Of a DNA stretch of 51,836 bases, positions 33,108 to 41,878 are shown piece by piece. Source of the stretch: CANKHA01 sp035652315 (lineage in GTDB: Bacteria > Pseudomonadota > Alphaproteobacteria > Rhizobiales > Xanthobacteraceae). The translations under genes were made by a program, and so were the position numbers. The stretch lies in contig DASREA010000085.1 in assembly GCA_035652315.1 (NCBI GenBank), positions 1 through 51,836 on the forward strand. Direction: 5' to 3'. Below the pieces are notes generated by a model. That model saw nothing but the letters and a program-made list of their open reading frames with translations. It ran no database searches and was not told where the DNA came from. Position 1 is the stretch's first letter. Each line of letters begins with the position of its first letter.

Positions 33108-34274
33108 TTAGGCGGCCATACCCCGTCCCTTAAGTAATGCGCTTGTAACGCTAATCCAAGCGGCGATGAAGCGTTCGATATCCCTTTCGGTGCTGCTCCA
33201 GCCGAGGCTGATCCTTATGCCGCCCCTGGCGAGGTCCGCCGGCACGCCCATGGCTGTAAGCACATGGGATGACTGTACTTTTCCCGACGAACAGGCGGCC
33301 CCCGAAGACACCGCGAAACCCTCCAAATCGAGCGCAATCACGGCGGTTTCGGCTTTCATGCCCGGCACCGCCAGAAGCGTCGTATTGGGCAGCCTCTCGA
33401 CCTCGTGACCGAAGATTAGCGCCTGCGGCGTCGCCTCCTTCAGACCGGCTTCCAGCCGATCGCGCAGGGCGCGCAAGCGCGTCGCTTCGGTGGGCAACGA
33501 AGCGGCCGCAGCTTCGGCGGCGGCGCCAAATCCGGCGATCGCCGCGACGTTTTCCGTGCCTGCTCGCAGGCCGCGTTCCTGCCCGCCACCTCGGATGAGT
33601 GGTTCCGGCCGCAAGGCCTCCTCGCGGCGGATTAACGCCCCGGCGCCTTTGGGACCGCCGAGCTTGTGGGCGGAGACCGTCAGCAAATCGGCACCCAATT
33701 CGCCGATGTCGCACCGCAGTCTGCCGGCGAGCTGCACCGCATCCACGTGCAACAAGCCTCCCACTTCATGCGCCATTGCCGCGACTTCAGAGATCGGTTG
33801 AACGACCCCGGTCTCGTTGTTGGCAGCCATGATTGAGAGCAGCACGGGCTCGCCCCGGGCCGCCAGATCGGCAAGCCGCGCCTTGAGTGCCCACCGGTCG
33901 ATGACACCCTGCGCGGTGACCGGCACGGTTTCGACCGCTTCGGGCGCGAAGCGCCCTCCGGCGCGCACCGAAGCGTGCTCGATGGCCGAGATCAGAAGCC
34001 GGCTGCGGGGCGGCTTGCCGCCACCGAGATTTGGCGTCAGCGCCAGCATGTTTGCTTCGCTGCCGCTCGAGGTGAAAGTCACGTTCCTCGGCTCGGCGGC
34101 GGTGAGCCTTGCCACGGCCGCGCGCGCATCTTCCACCAGCCGCCGCGCGGCGCGGCCTTCGGCGTGGATCGACGACGGATTGCCAGAGCAATCGAGCGCG
34201 GCGGCCATGGCCGCACGCGCCTCCGGCCGCAGCGGCGCGGTCGCGTTCCAGTCCAGATAGCTCCGCTCGGTCAT
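33108..34274 (-). CDS. IscS/NifS-type cysteine desulfurase heading the suf operon
   Basis: A second, group I cysteine desulfurase of 388 residues, distinct from SufS. It shows YLDWNATAPLRPEARAAM, the PLP region SAIEHASVR, the Schiff-base Lys in TVSAHKLGGPKGAG and the mobile-loop Cys near residue 328 in SSGAACSSGKVQSSHVL; the loop length is typical of IscS/NifS. The ATG at 34274 has AGGAAG a few bases upstream; an ATG at 34298 would add eight residues. Being first in the operon and directly downstream of the Irr-like box, it is presumably induced with sufBCD. Division of labour with SufS is unknown. Confidence 0.93.
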   Translation of the reverse strand: MTERSYLDWNATAPLRPEARAAMAAALDCSGNPSSIHAEGRAARRLVEDARAAVARLTAAEPRNVTFTSSGSEANMLALTPNLGGGKPPRSRLLISAIEHASVRAGGRFAPEAVETVPVTAQGVIDRWALKARLADLAARGEPVLLSIMAANNETGVVQPISEVAAMAHEVGGLLHVDAVQLAGRLRCDIGELGADLLTVSAHKLGGPKGAGALIRREEALRPEPLIRGGGQERGLRAGTENVAAIAGFGAAAEAAAASLPTEATRLRALRDRLEAGLKEATPQALIFGHEVERLPNTTLLAVPGMKAETAVIALDLEGFAVSSGAACSSGKVQSSHVLTAMGVPADLARGGIRISLGWSSTERDIERFIAAWISVTSALLKGRGMAA

Positions 34275-34404
34275 CTTCTTCCTGAGCCGCAAAGACATGC
34301 GCCGGACCGCTGATAATACTTGCGTTTTGCCCCGGCGGTCATGATATGAAAAGACCTCGGCGGGCGCCGCAAGACTGCGGTTCCTGGTTGGCCGCGTGCC
34401 AAAA

Positions 34405-34450
34405 ATTAGAATAGTTCCAGATACTTACGTGCGCCTTGAGCCGCCGTCAA
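34405..34450 (-). promoter_or_regulatory. Irr-type iron-control element and promoter of the suf operon
   Basis: ATTAGAA-TAG-TTCCAGA (34405-34421) matches the Irr iron-control element TTTAGAA-N3-TTCTAAA at 11 of 14 arm positions. Reading the minus strand, TTGACG (34450-34445) and a weak -10 TAAGTA (34427-34422) with a 17-nt spacer put the start inside the box, the geometry for repression. Motif knowledge is from Bradyrhizobium/Rhizobium; binding here is inferred. Confidence 0.6.
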
Positions 34451-34484
34451 GGACGCTTTGCCGCGCGAGCTGAGGTACGAATCG

Positions 34485-35150
34485 ATGCCTGAAGTCATTT
34501 TCACCGGTCCCGCCGGGCGGCTCGAGGGCCGCTATCATCCTTCGCGTCAAAAGAACGCCCCGATCGCGATCATCCTGCATCCGCATCCGCAGTTCGGCGG
34601 CACGATGAATCATCCGATCGTCTATCAGCTCTACTATGCCTTCGCGCACCGGAATTTCTCGGTGCTGCGTTTCAATTTCCGCGGCGTCGGCCGCAGCCAA
34701 GGCAGCTTCGACCATGGCGCCGGCGAATTGTCCGACTCCGCGGCCGCGCTCGATTGGGCGCAGACGATCAATCCGGAAGCGCGCAGCTGCTGGATCGCGG
34801 GATTTTCTTTCGGCGCCTGGATCGGCATGCAGCTTCTGATGCGGCGTCCGGAGGTCGAAGGCTTCATTTCGGTCGCGCCGGAAGCCAACCGCTACGATTT
34901 TTCTTTCCTTGCGCCCTGCCCGTCCTCGGGGCTGATCATCCACGGCGATAAGGACATCGTGGCCCCGCACAAGGACATCACCACCCTGGTCGACAAGCTG
35001 AAGACGCAAAAGGGCATCGTCATCGACCAGAAGGTCGTGCCCGGCGCCAACCACTTCTTCGACGGCAAGATCGAACCGCTGATGACGGCGGTCAGTGCCT
35101 ATCTCGACAAACGCCTCGGCACCGCGGGCCGCAAGGCCGGCGCGGCCTGA
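34485..35150 (+). CDS. Alpha/beta hydrolase
   Basis: 221-residue cytoplasmic hydrolase of the COG2945 type. Motifs: IILHPHPQFGGTMNHPIV, LRFNFRGVGRSQGSFDHG, the nucleophile elbow AGFSFGAWIG with Ser in GFSFG, the catalytic Asp region LIIHGDKDIVAP and the His in GANHFFDGK. The ATG at 34485 follows GAGG by 11 nt; a TTG at 34458 is possible. Substrate unknown. Divergent from the suf operon, so it shares the region holding the Irr-type box. Its stop codon abuts that of anmK. Confidence 0.88.
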   Translation: MPEVIFTGPAGRLEGRYHPSRQKNAPIAIILHPHPQFGGTMNHPIVYQLYYAFAHRNFSVLRFNFRGVGRSQGSFDHGAGELSDSAAALDWAQTINPEARSCWIAGFSFGAWIGMQLLMRRPEVEGFISVAPEANRYDFSFLAPCPSSGLIIHGDKDIVAPHKDITTLVDKLKTQKGIVIDQKVVPGANHFFDGKIEPLMTAVSAYLDKRLGTAGRKAGAA

Positions 35151-36263
35151 TCACGGCCTCGCCACTACGCCGCCGGTCATCGGCCGCGGCACACCGGTCG
35201 TTCCGGGAAAGGTGATTGGCAGCCCTTTCAGCGAACGCACCGCGAGATAAGCGAAAGCCTGCGCTTCCAGCGCATCGATCGACCAGCCGACCGCGCTGCC
35301 GGTTTCCACCGAGGCCGGGGCCAGGCGCTCGCGCAGCATGCGCACGAGCGTCGGATTATGCGCGCCGCCGCCGGCCACGATCCAGCTGCGCGGCGGTTTC
35401 GGCAGACGCGGCACGATGCGCGCCACCGCCGCGGCGGTCAGCGCCGAGAGCGTCGCGGCCCCATCCGCCACCGACAGATCCGGCAGCCCGACATTGGCCA
35501 GCGCGAAATCGTTGCGATCGAGCGATTTCGGATAAGGCGCATCGAAAAAAGGATGGGCGAGAACGCGGTCGACGAAAGCCTTGTCGACACGACCTCGCGC
35601 CGCCTGATCGCCGTCGCGATCGAGCGGCAGGCCGGTGCGCGCGCGCATGAAGTCGTCGATCAGCGCGTTTCCCGGACCCGTATCGCAAGCCAGCGGATCT
35701 TTGTCGCCCTCGACATAGGTCACGTTGGCGACCCCGCCGATATTGAGCACGGCGATCGGCCCCGGCCGCTCAAGCTTTTGCGCGATCGCGCGATGAAAGA
35801 CCGGGACGAGGGGCGCCCCCTGCCCGCCGGCGGCGACATCGGCGGCGCGGAAATCATGCACCACCGGAATTCCCAGGCGCTTGGCCAGGCTCACGCCGTC
35901 GCCGATCTGCACGGTGAGACCGGCCTGCGGCTTGTGCAGCACCGTCTGTCCGTGAAAACCAACCGCAGCCACCGAAGCCGGATCGATTCGATGCCTCTGC
36001 AGCAAGCCGGCCGCGACCTCGCCGTGAACCTTAGTGACGAAGGCCTCGGCCTTGGCGATAACAGCGGGACGTTGACCGCGCTCGGTCAGCGTGGCGCCAA
36101 GGGCCAGCGCCTCGCGGAGCAACTCCGCCTCGCGCCTCGAATAAGGCCGGTATCCGGTCGGTCCTAAGCGATTGACCTGCTCGCCATCGGTCTCGACCAG
36201 CGCCACGTCGACACCGTCGAGCGAGGTGCCGCTCATCATACCGATAGCAGTGAGGCTGGTCAT
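35151..36263 (-). CDS. anmK: Anhydro-N-acetylmuramic acid kinase
   Basis: Phosphorylates and opens 1,6-anhydro-MurNAc recovered from cell-wall turnover, giving MurNAc-6-phosphate. The 370 residues begin IGMMSGTSLDGVDVALVETDG, the family's ATP-binding motif. They contain VGFHGQTVLHKP, VNIGGVANVTYV, CDTGPGNALIDD and the late GGGAHNPTLVRML and EAQAFAYLAVRSL. Length is normal. Minus strand, convergent with the hydrolase gene and divergent from tyrS. Confidence 0.97.
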   Translation of the reverse strand: MTSLTAIGMMSGTSLDGVDVALVETDGEQVNRLGPTGYRPYSRREAELLREALALGATLTERGQRPAVIAKAEAFVTKVHGEVAAGLLQRHRIDPASVAAVGFHGQTVLHKPQAGLTVQIGDGVSLAKRLGIPVVHDFRAADVAAGGQGAPLVPVFHRAIAQKLERPGPIAVLNIGGVANVTYVEGDKDPLACDTGPGNALIDDFMRARTGLPLDRDGDQAARGRVDKAFVDRVLAHPFFDAPYPKSLDRNDFALANVGLPDLSVADGAATLSALTAAAVARIVPRLPKPPRSWIVAGGGAHNPTLVRMLRERLAPASVETGSAVGWSIDALEAQAFAYLAVRSLKGLPITFPGTTGVPRPMTGGVVARP

Positions 36264-36349
36264 GGCCCAACGGTCCGGTTCAAGCGTCCAGTTGAATCGA
36301 GCGCCGGACCTGTTACACCACCGGCCACGTCCCTCGATAAGCCAAAGCC

Positions 36350-37594
36350 ATGACGGCCTACAAGTCCGACTTCCTCAACACGCTGGAGAGCCGTGGTTTC
36401 ATCCATCAGCTCTCCGACGCCGAAGCGCTGGATGCCAAGGCCGCCGCCGGGGCGATCACCGCCTATGTCGGCTTCGATGCCACGGCGCCCAGCCTGCATA
36501 TCGGCAACCTGTTGTCGATCATGATGCTGCGCTGGCTGCAGAAGTCGGGCCATCGCCCCATCGCGCTGATGGGCGGCGGCACGAGCAAGATCGGCGACCC
36601 TTCCGGCAAGGACACAGCGCGCTCGCTGCTCACCGAGCAGCAGATCGCCGCGAATATTGCCTCGATCCGCACGGTCTTTTCCCGCTTCCTCGATTTCAAG
36701 GCCGGCGCGCTGATGGCCGACAATGCCGAGTGGCTCGATCGCCTGCCTTACATACCGTTTCTGCGCGAGGTCGGCCGTCACTTCACCATCAACCGCATGC
36801 TCACTTTCGATTCGGTGAAGCTGCGGCTCGAGCGCGAGCAGCCGCTGACCTTCCTCGAATTCAATTACATGATCCTTCAGGCTTACGATTTCGTCGAATT
36901 GTACAAACGCCATGGCTGCGTCCTGCAAATGGGCGGCTCCGACCAATGGGGCAACATCGTCAACGGCATCGAGCTCGGCCGCCGTATGCTTGACGTACAG
37001 CTTTTCGCGCTGACCACGCCGCTGCTCACCACCGCTTCCGGCGCCAAGATGGGCAAGACCGAAAGCGGGGCGGTGTGGCTCAATGCCGACATGATGAGCC
37101 CGTATGACTATTGGCAATTTTGGCGCAACACCGAGGACGCCGACGTGGTTCGCCTGCTCAAACTCTTCACCGAGCTTCCGCTGCCGGAAATCGGCCGGCT
37201 GGCTGTCCTCAAAGGCCAGGAGATCAATGAGGCGAAGAAAATTCTGGCGACCGAAGCAACCGCGCTGCTGCACGGCCGCGCCGCGGCGGAGGAAGCCGAG
37301 CGCACCGCTCGCACGACTTTCGAGGCCGGCGGCATCGCCGCCGCGTTACCGAGCTTCGAAATCCCACGCCGCGAACTTGAACGCGGGTTTGGCGTCCTTA
37401 CCGCCTTTGTGAAGAGCGGCCTGGTCGCATCGAGCAGCGAAGCGCGGCGCCAGATCAAGGGCGGCGGGCTCAAGGTCAACGACAAGACCGTGACCGACGA
37501 GCGAATGCTGCTGACCCCCAACGATTTTACTGCCGAAGGCGTGATTAAGCTTTCGCTCGGAAAGAAGCGGCACCTGCTGCTGAAGTCCAGCTAG
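36350..37594 (+). CDS. tyrS: Tyrosyl-tRNA synthetase
   Basis: Class I synthetase charging tRNA-Tyr; 414 residues, the TyrRS-F/Z length. The HIGH motif is PSLHIGNLL, the tyrosine pocket shows VGFDATAPS and QMGGSDQWGNIVNG, and the KMSKS loop reads GAKMGKTESGAVWL. A C-terminal S4 domain follows (SSSEARRQIKGGGLKVNDKTV). It is divergent from anmK by 86 nt, an arrangement often seen in this group; no T-box or other leader element fits in that gap. Confidence 0.97.
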   Translation: MTAYKSDFLNTLESRGFIHQLSDAEALDAKAAAGAITAYVGFDATAPSLHIGNLLSIMMLRWLQKSGHRPIALMGGGTSKIGDPSGKDTARSLLTEQQIAANIASIRTVFSRFLDFKAGALMADNAEWLDRLPYIPFLREVGRHFTINRMLTFDSVKLRLEREQPLTFLEFNYMILQAYDFVELYKRHGCVLQMGGSDQWGNIVNGIELGRRMLDVQLFALTTPLLTTASGAKMGKTESGAVWLNADMMSPYDYWQFWRNTEDADVVRLLKLFTELPLPEIGRLAVLKGQEINEAKKILATEATALLHGRAAAEEAERTARTTFEAGGIAAALPSFEIPRRELERGFGVLTAFVKSGLVASSSEARRQIKGGGLKVNDKTVTDERMLLTPNDFTAEGVIKLSLGKKRHLLLKSS

Positions 37595-37618
37595 GCAGGA
37601 TGCAAGGCGCGTCCCAAT

Positions 37619-40600
37619 CTAGCGCAGCACCTCGAAGTCGCTGTCCTTAGTGTTGCGGAATTCGAAGAACTTACGCAAAAGCCCGGGCGCCACCGCCGAT
37701 AGAGGATTGACATTCAATCGCGGCGCGCTCGGCCGCCCCACCACTTCATAGGTGACGCCCAGGAGTCCCTCGTTGCTGCCGCCGAGGAAGAAGCCGACGA
37801 TCGGAATTTGGCCGAACACGTTGTTGAGCTGATAGAGCGGAACGAACGATCCGCTGAGGTGCACTTCGTCGGCATCGTAATTGATGTGGCCGTCGATGGT
37901 CGCGCCGATCAGGCCCTGCACGACGCCGTCATGAATTTGCAATTGCCCGGGCATGCGGGTGAATTGCGCGCGCATGCGCGAAAACTTGACGCCCTGCTGG
38001 GCGCCGTTCGGCGCGCCAGCGACAAGCCGCTCCAGCGCCGCCTCGCCGCGAATGGAAAAATCCTTGATGCTCAAGATACCATCCTGTGGCGCGGGATTGC
38101 TGCTCGGCGCATCCATGGCCACCGACATCTGGCCTCCGGCCATACGCGCATAGGTGTCGGTGAAGCGAAACAGCGCCCCGGCATCGCCGGTCTCAAAATA
38201 GATCAACGGCCGGCCGCTGGTGCGATAGCGCAAGCTGCCGGAGAGCACCGCATCCCGCCCCAGCTTCGCACTAAGTTTGAAATTGCGGATCTGGCCTTCA
38301 TGGCGAGACATTTTCAATTCGAGCACGCGCAGGGTTTCGCCGTTGAAGCCGAGAACCGCTCCCAGCCTGATATCGAGATCGAGGTTGGAGACTTTTCCTT
38401 TGGTATCGGCGCGCGTCCCGGCCATCGCCGTCTTGACGAAACCCCTGCCGTCGTAGATTTCGCCGCGCATACTCACGTGCAATGTGCCATCCGGCGTCCG
38501 ATCCGCTTTGAGCGTGGCCTTGTCGCCTTCCGCCAGATTGAAAGTCGGAAAGTTGGCGGCAACGATGTTCCCGGAACGATCCAGCTCGACATTGCCCTTG
38601 GCATGAGCCCCTGCTCCGGTGAGAACGAGATCGTTCAACCGCGCACCCTGGCTGTCGCTGACCAAGGCGAAAGTCGCGTGCGCTGTCTTGCCCGCGGCCT
38701 TGTTCCAGCCTGGCAGAAGATTGTCGATACGGGCCTGCGTGAGATCGAGATCGACGTTGAACCGGCTGTCCTGGCTCGAAGCACCCATGAGGCCGCTGAG
38801 CTTCAGCGGCACGGGTCCCCCGATCGCGTCGCCCAAATCCATGCCGAATTTCGCGCGTGCCGCATCGTCGAGCACCGTTGCCAAGTGAACTTCGGCATCC
38901 GGCTTGTCTTTTTCCTTGCGATAGGTGAGCACGGCGGGCATGCCCGCAATCTTCACGTCGCCCTTGATTTCGGACTCGGCGTTGCTGGCGGTGATGCGCA
39001 GGCTCGCCGCTTCGAGCTTCTGCGCCATGAAAACTTGATCAGCGGCAAAATCGGCGAGGTCGGCGGTCACGTTGTAAGTCGTCGAGCCCACAGGCAGCTT
39101 GGGATCCAGCCGGAAGGCGAGATCGACCGTGGCTTTCACGTTGCCGCGCGCGGTCGACGGGTCGAAAGGCAGTGCGGAAAATTGCCGCAGACGGTCCATC
39201 GCAAGCAGCTCGCCGCCCGCTGGTATCGGCCCTTCAATCTGGAATCGGCTACGCGCAGCGGGAGCCGGGCCATAGGTCTTCGGCACTTCGAAAATGCCGT
39301 TGCTCATGGTCAGCTTGCGTCCCGAGGGCAACGTCACCGTGCCCTTCTGCATGGCAATGGTCGCCACGCGCCCGGTGGCATGGACCGTGAGATCGGCACC
39401 GCGGATCGGCGGCAAGGTGTCGATGGGGCGAATGACGGCGTCATGGGCCGAGACATCCACCGAAAGCCCCCCTTCCGGCACGGGATCGCCGCCGGTCTTG
39501 AACGCGGACAAAGGGGCATTGGTCGCGATCACCACCCGGTCGACCGTCCCGCTCGCGGTATGTTCCTCGATCCATTTGCGCAGTGGCGGATTTACGAAGT
39601 TTGGCCAGAGCTTTTTCATCGTCTGCAGCGTCATGCGCGTGCCGGCGACACCGATGGCCAGTCGCGGGTCGCTGCTGGATACGTCGAAGCTGCCGGTGAG
39701 CGCGACCGTCGTGTCCGCATTGCCGAGATCGCCCTGTTCGATCGTGACCAAGCGTTTCTCGGGATCAATGCGGCCGCGGACGGCGACGTGATTGAACACC
39801 ACCGGCTCGTCGCTGCCGCCGCCGCCCAGCACCACGGTGCCGCCATTCATGGCCACCAGCCAGGGCCCGTTGCCGCTTTGCGGCGCCATGAGCTGCGCAA
39901 ACAATGTCATCCGCGCAGCGCCGGAGACGATCTGGAAAGGTATCGCGAGGCGGTGGCGAACCGCATCCCAGTCGAGCGTGAATTCCGCGCGGTCGATTTT
40001 CAGTGCGATGTCGGGATCTTTGGCATCTTGAATCACTCCGCCCTCGATGATGACCCTGCCTTGCAACACCTGCACGGCATCGCTGGCGTCGATCTCCGCA
40101 TGCAGGCTCGCCGAGATCGGCAATTGATCGATCATCGGGCCGCTGCCGAAACGGGCGGCAAGCAGCAAATCCTTGGCCGAAACCCGCCGGGCCTCGATAT
40201 TGAAGACGCGTCGCCCCGCGCGGCTCGGCACCGCGGCCGCCGAAAGAGCCCAAGGCCGATCATTGCTCTCCGAGGCGACGCTGAAGACCACGCCCCCGTT
40301 TTCCGAGCGCATCAAGCTCAGATGGATGTTTTCGAAGGCCCAATGCTGGCCATTGCGCTGATCATCGACGACTAGCGATCCGTTCTTGAGGCCGAGCTCG
40401 GAAAGCGAATGACCGTCGAGGCCGCTGGCACCGAGACTGTCGATCCAGGCCAGCACGGCAGCGACGTTTTCGAGTGCGGATTCGCCGGGCGCCTGATCGG
40501 CGCTTGTTCCCGCTTGCTGCGGCGCGCTCGCCGGAGCCCGGAGCGGCAGATTGGCCGAAGCGGGCGCGCTGGCGATCGGATGCTTGTCGTTGCCGGCAAA

Positions 40601-41146
40601 GACACTGACATTGCCCGCCGGATCGATGCGAACCGACATTTCGGCGCCGACGAGGTTGAGACGCTCGGCATGCATGTTGCCGGTCAGCAGCCTTGTGCCG
40701 GAGAAGCCGACTTCCGCCTTCGGCGCACTGGCGGCAATCGCTCCATCGGCGTCGCGCACCACAATGTCACGTAGGCGGAGCCGGATGTGGCCCTTGCGAT
40801 CGCGTTCGAGCTGCGTGCCGCCGACGGCGACCTTATAGCTGCTGCCGAAATTCTCCTCGATTGCCCGCGTCAGCCATGGCGTGGCGATATCGATCTCGAG
40901 CGGTCCGCTGCCGAGACGCCACCAAAGTCCGAAAAAGATTAAAAGGCCTGCGCCCGTAAGAACACCGGTAGCGATCAGCGGCCAGCGCAATGCCCGCCGC
41001 CGCAGCAGCCGCGCAACCCGGTCCCAAAGCAGCAAGATCATCGGCTTCGCGACACGCAGCGCCTTCGGCCCATGCCGGCGCCCCGGCAAGCTGAATGTCA
41101 GCTTGCGCCAAACCCTGACGCCCGGATGCTCATGTTTCCCCGCCAT
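37619..41146 (-). CDS. AsmA/YhdP-like envelope protein (DUF3971)
   Basis: A 1175-residue protein of the AsmA superfamily, YhdP branch, thought to bridge inner and outer membranes and carry phospholipids. One transmembrane helix lies near residues 55-75 (WPLIATGVLTGAGLLIFFGLWW) after a basic cytoplasmic stretch. The remainder is a long periplasmic beta-rich chain, with DUF3971-like sequence in the middle (WIEEHTASGTVDRVVIATNAPL) and an AsmA-type C-terminus (IDGHINYDADEVHLSGSFVPLYQLNNVFGQIPIVG, where lipid-transport proteins of this group are conserved). Monocistronic; convergent with tyrS. Confidence 0.87.
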   Translation of the reverse strand: MAGKHEHPGVRVWRKLTFSLPGRRHGPKALRVAKPMILLLWDRVARLLRRRALRWPLIATGVLTGAGLLIFFGLWWRLGSGPLEIDIATPWLTRAIEENFGSSYKVAVGGTQLERDRKGHIRLRLRDIVVRDADGAIAASAPKAEVGFSGTRLLTGNMHAERLNLVGAEMSVRIDPAGNVSVFAGNDKHPIASAPASANLPLRAPASAPQQAGTSADQAPGESALENVAAVLAWIDSLGASGLDGHSLSELGLKNGSLVVDDQRNGQHWAFENIHLSLMRSENGGVVFSVASESNDRPWALSAAAVPSRAGRRVFNIEARRVSAKDLLLAARFGSGPMIDQLPISASLHAEIDASDAVQVLQGRVIIEGGVIQDAKDPDIALKIDRAEFTLDWDAVRHRLAIPFQIVSGAARMTLFAQLMAPQSGNGPWLVAMNGGTVVLGGGGSDEPVVFNHVAVRGRIDPEKRLVTIEQGDLGNADTTVALTGSFDVSSSDPRLAIGVAGTRMTLQTMKKLWPNFVNPPLRKWIEEHTASGTVDRVVIATNAPLSAFKTGGDPVPEGGLSVDVSAHDAVIRPIDTLPPIRGADLTVHATGRVATIAMQKGTVTLPSGRKLTMSNGIFEVPKTYGPAPAARSRFQIEGPIPAGGELLAMDRLRQFSALPFDPSTARGNVKATVDLAFRLDPKLPVGSTTYNVTADLADFAADQVFMAQKLEAASLRITASNAESEIKGDVKIAGMPAVLTYRKEKDKPDAEVHLATVLDDAARAKFGMDLGDAIGGPVPLKLSGLMGASSQDSRFNVDLDLTQARIDNLLPGWNKAAGKTAHATFALVSDSQGARLNDLVLTGAGAHAKGNVELDRSGNIVAANFPTFNLAEGDKATLKADRTPDGTLHVSMRGEIYDGRGFVKTAMAGTRADTKGKVSNLDLDIRLGAVLGFNGETLRVLELKMSRHEGQIRNFKLSAKLGRDAVLSGSLRYRTSGRPLIYFETGDAGALFRFTDTYARMAGGQMSVAMDAPSSNPAPQDGILSIKDFSIRGEAALERLVAGAPNGAQQGVKFSRMRAQFTRMPGQLQIHDGVVQGLIGATIDGHINYDADEVHLSGSFVPLYQLNNVFGQIPIVGFFLGGSNEGLLGVTYEVVGRPSAPRLNVNPLSAVAPGLLRKFFEFRNTKDSDFEVLR

Positions 41147-41290
41147 GCCCTATCGAGCGCCCTCCGCCCGGGATATTGGTTGTCTGAGATATCGCCCTTG
41201 GAACGATTCGAACCGGATGGTGTCCCCCGCAGCCGTTTCCCCTATCCGGATTGGCACTTTGAGCCTTTGAAAGCGACGAAAGGAAGGCGC

Positions 41291-41761
41291 ATGGTTCCGC
41301 TTCTTGCTCCCGGTGTAAACGCCCCAGACTTTTCGTTGCCGCGCGACGGCGGCGGCAATGTGTCGCTCGTCGATTTCGCCGGTCGCAATCTCGTTCTCTA
41401 TTTTTATCCGAAAGCCGACACTCCGGGCTGCACTCGCGAAGCCCAGGCTTTTTCCGGGCTGCGGCGCTCTTTTGAAGCAGCGGGCACCGCCATTCTCGGG
41501 GTCTCGGCCGATCCGGTGCGGGCCCAGGACCGGTTTAAGGCCAAATACGATCTCTCCATTCCACTGGCCTCGGACGAAACCCATCGGATGCTCTCCGCCT
41601 ACGGCGCCTGGGGGGAAAAATCGATGTATGGGCGGAAATTCATGGGGGTTATCCGCAAAACCTTCCTGATCGACCGCCAGGGACGCATTGCCCGAATTTG
41701 GCCCAAGGTCTCGGTCGAAGGCCATGCCGAGGACGTGCTTGCTGCCGCGAAATCATTGTGA
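41291..41761 (+). CDS. bcp: Thioredoxin-dependent peroxiredoxin, Bcp/PrxQ family
   Basis: 156-residue thiol peroxidase that reduces hydroperoxides. The peroxidatic Cys is in YPKADTPGCTREAQAFSG with the supporting Pro/Thr. The position five residues later, where many Bcp proteins carry the resolving Cys, is Gln, so this is an atypical or 1-Cys form. FLIDRQGRIARIWPKV is the usual C-terminal strand pair. AGGAAGG just upstream fixes the ATG at 41291 (MVPLLAPGVNAPDFSLP). It is divergent from the YhdP-like gene and 117 nt before the M23 gene. Confidence 0.93.
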   Translation: MVPLLAPGVNAPDFSLPRDGGGNVSLVDFAGRNLVLYFYPKADTPGCTREAQAFSGLRRSFEAAGTAILGVSADPVRAQDRFKAKYDLSIPLASDETHRMLSAYGAWGEKSMYGRKFMGVIRKTFLIDRQGRIARIWPKVSVEGHAEDVLAAAKSL

Positions 41762-41878
41762 TGTTTACCATCTTCGCATCGTGAGCCGATTGCGTTTCCG
41801 GAAAATTAACCACGTGCGGATGAAATCGCCCCGTCACGGTGCCGGCTGTTCAGCCGCGGACCGGCGTGGGGAGTCTTT

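Noticed and set aside
37808..40375. 855-codon plus-strand open frame
   Set aside because: Mirror of the YhdP-like gene in GC-rich DNA; His/Arg-rich translation with no motifs or ribosome site.
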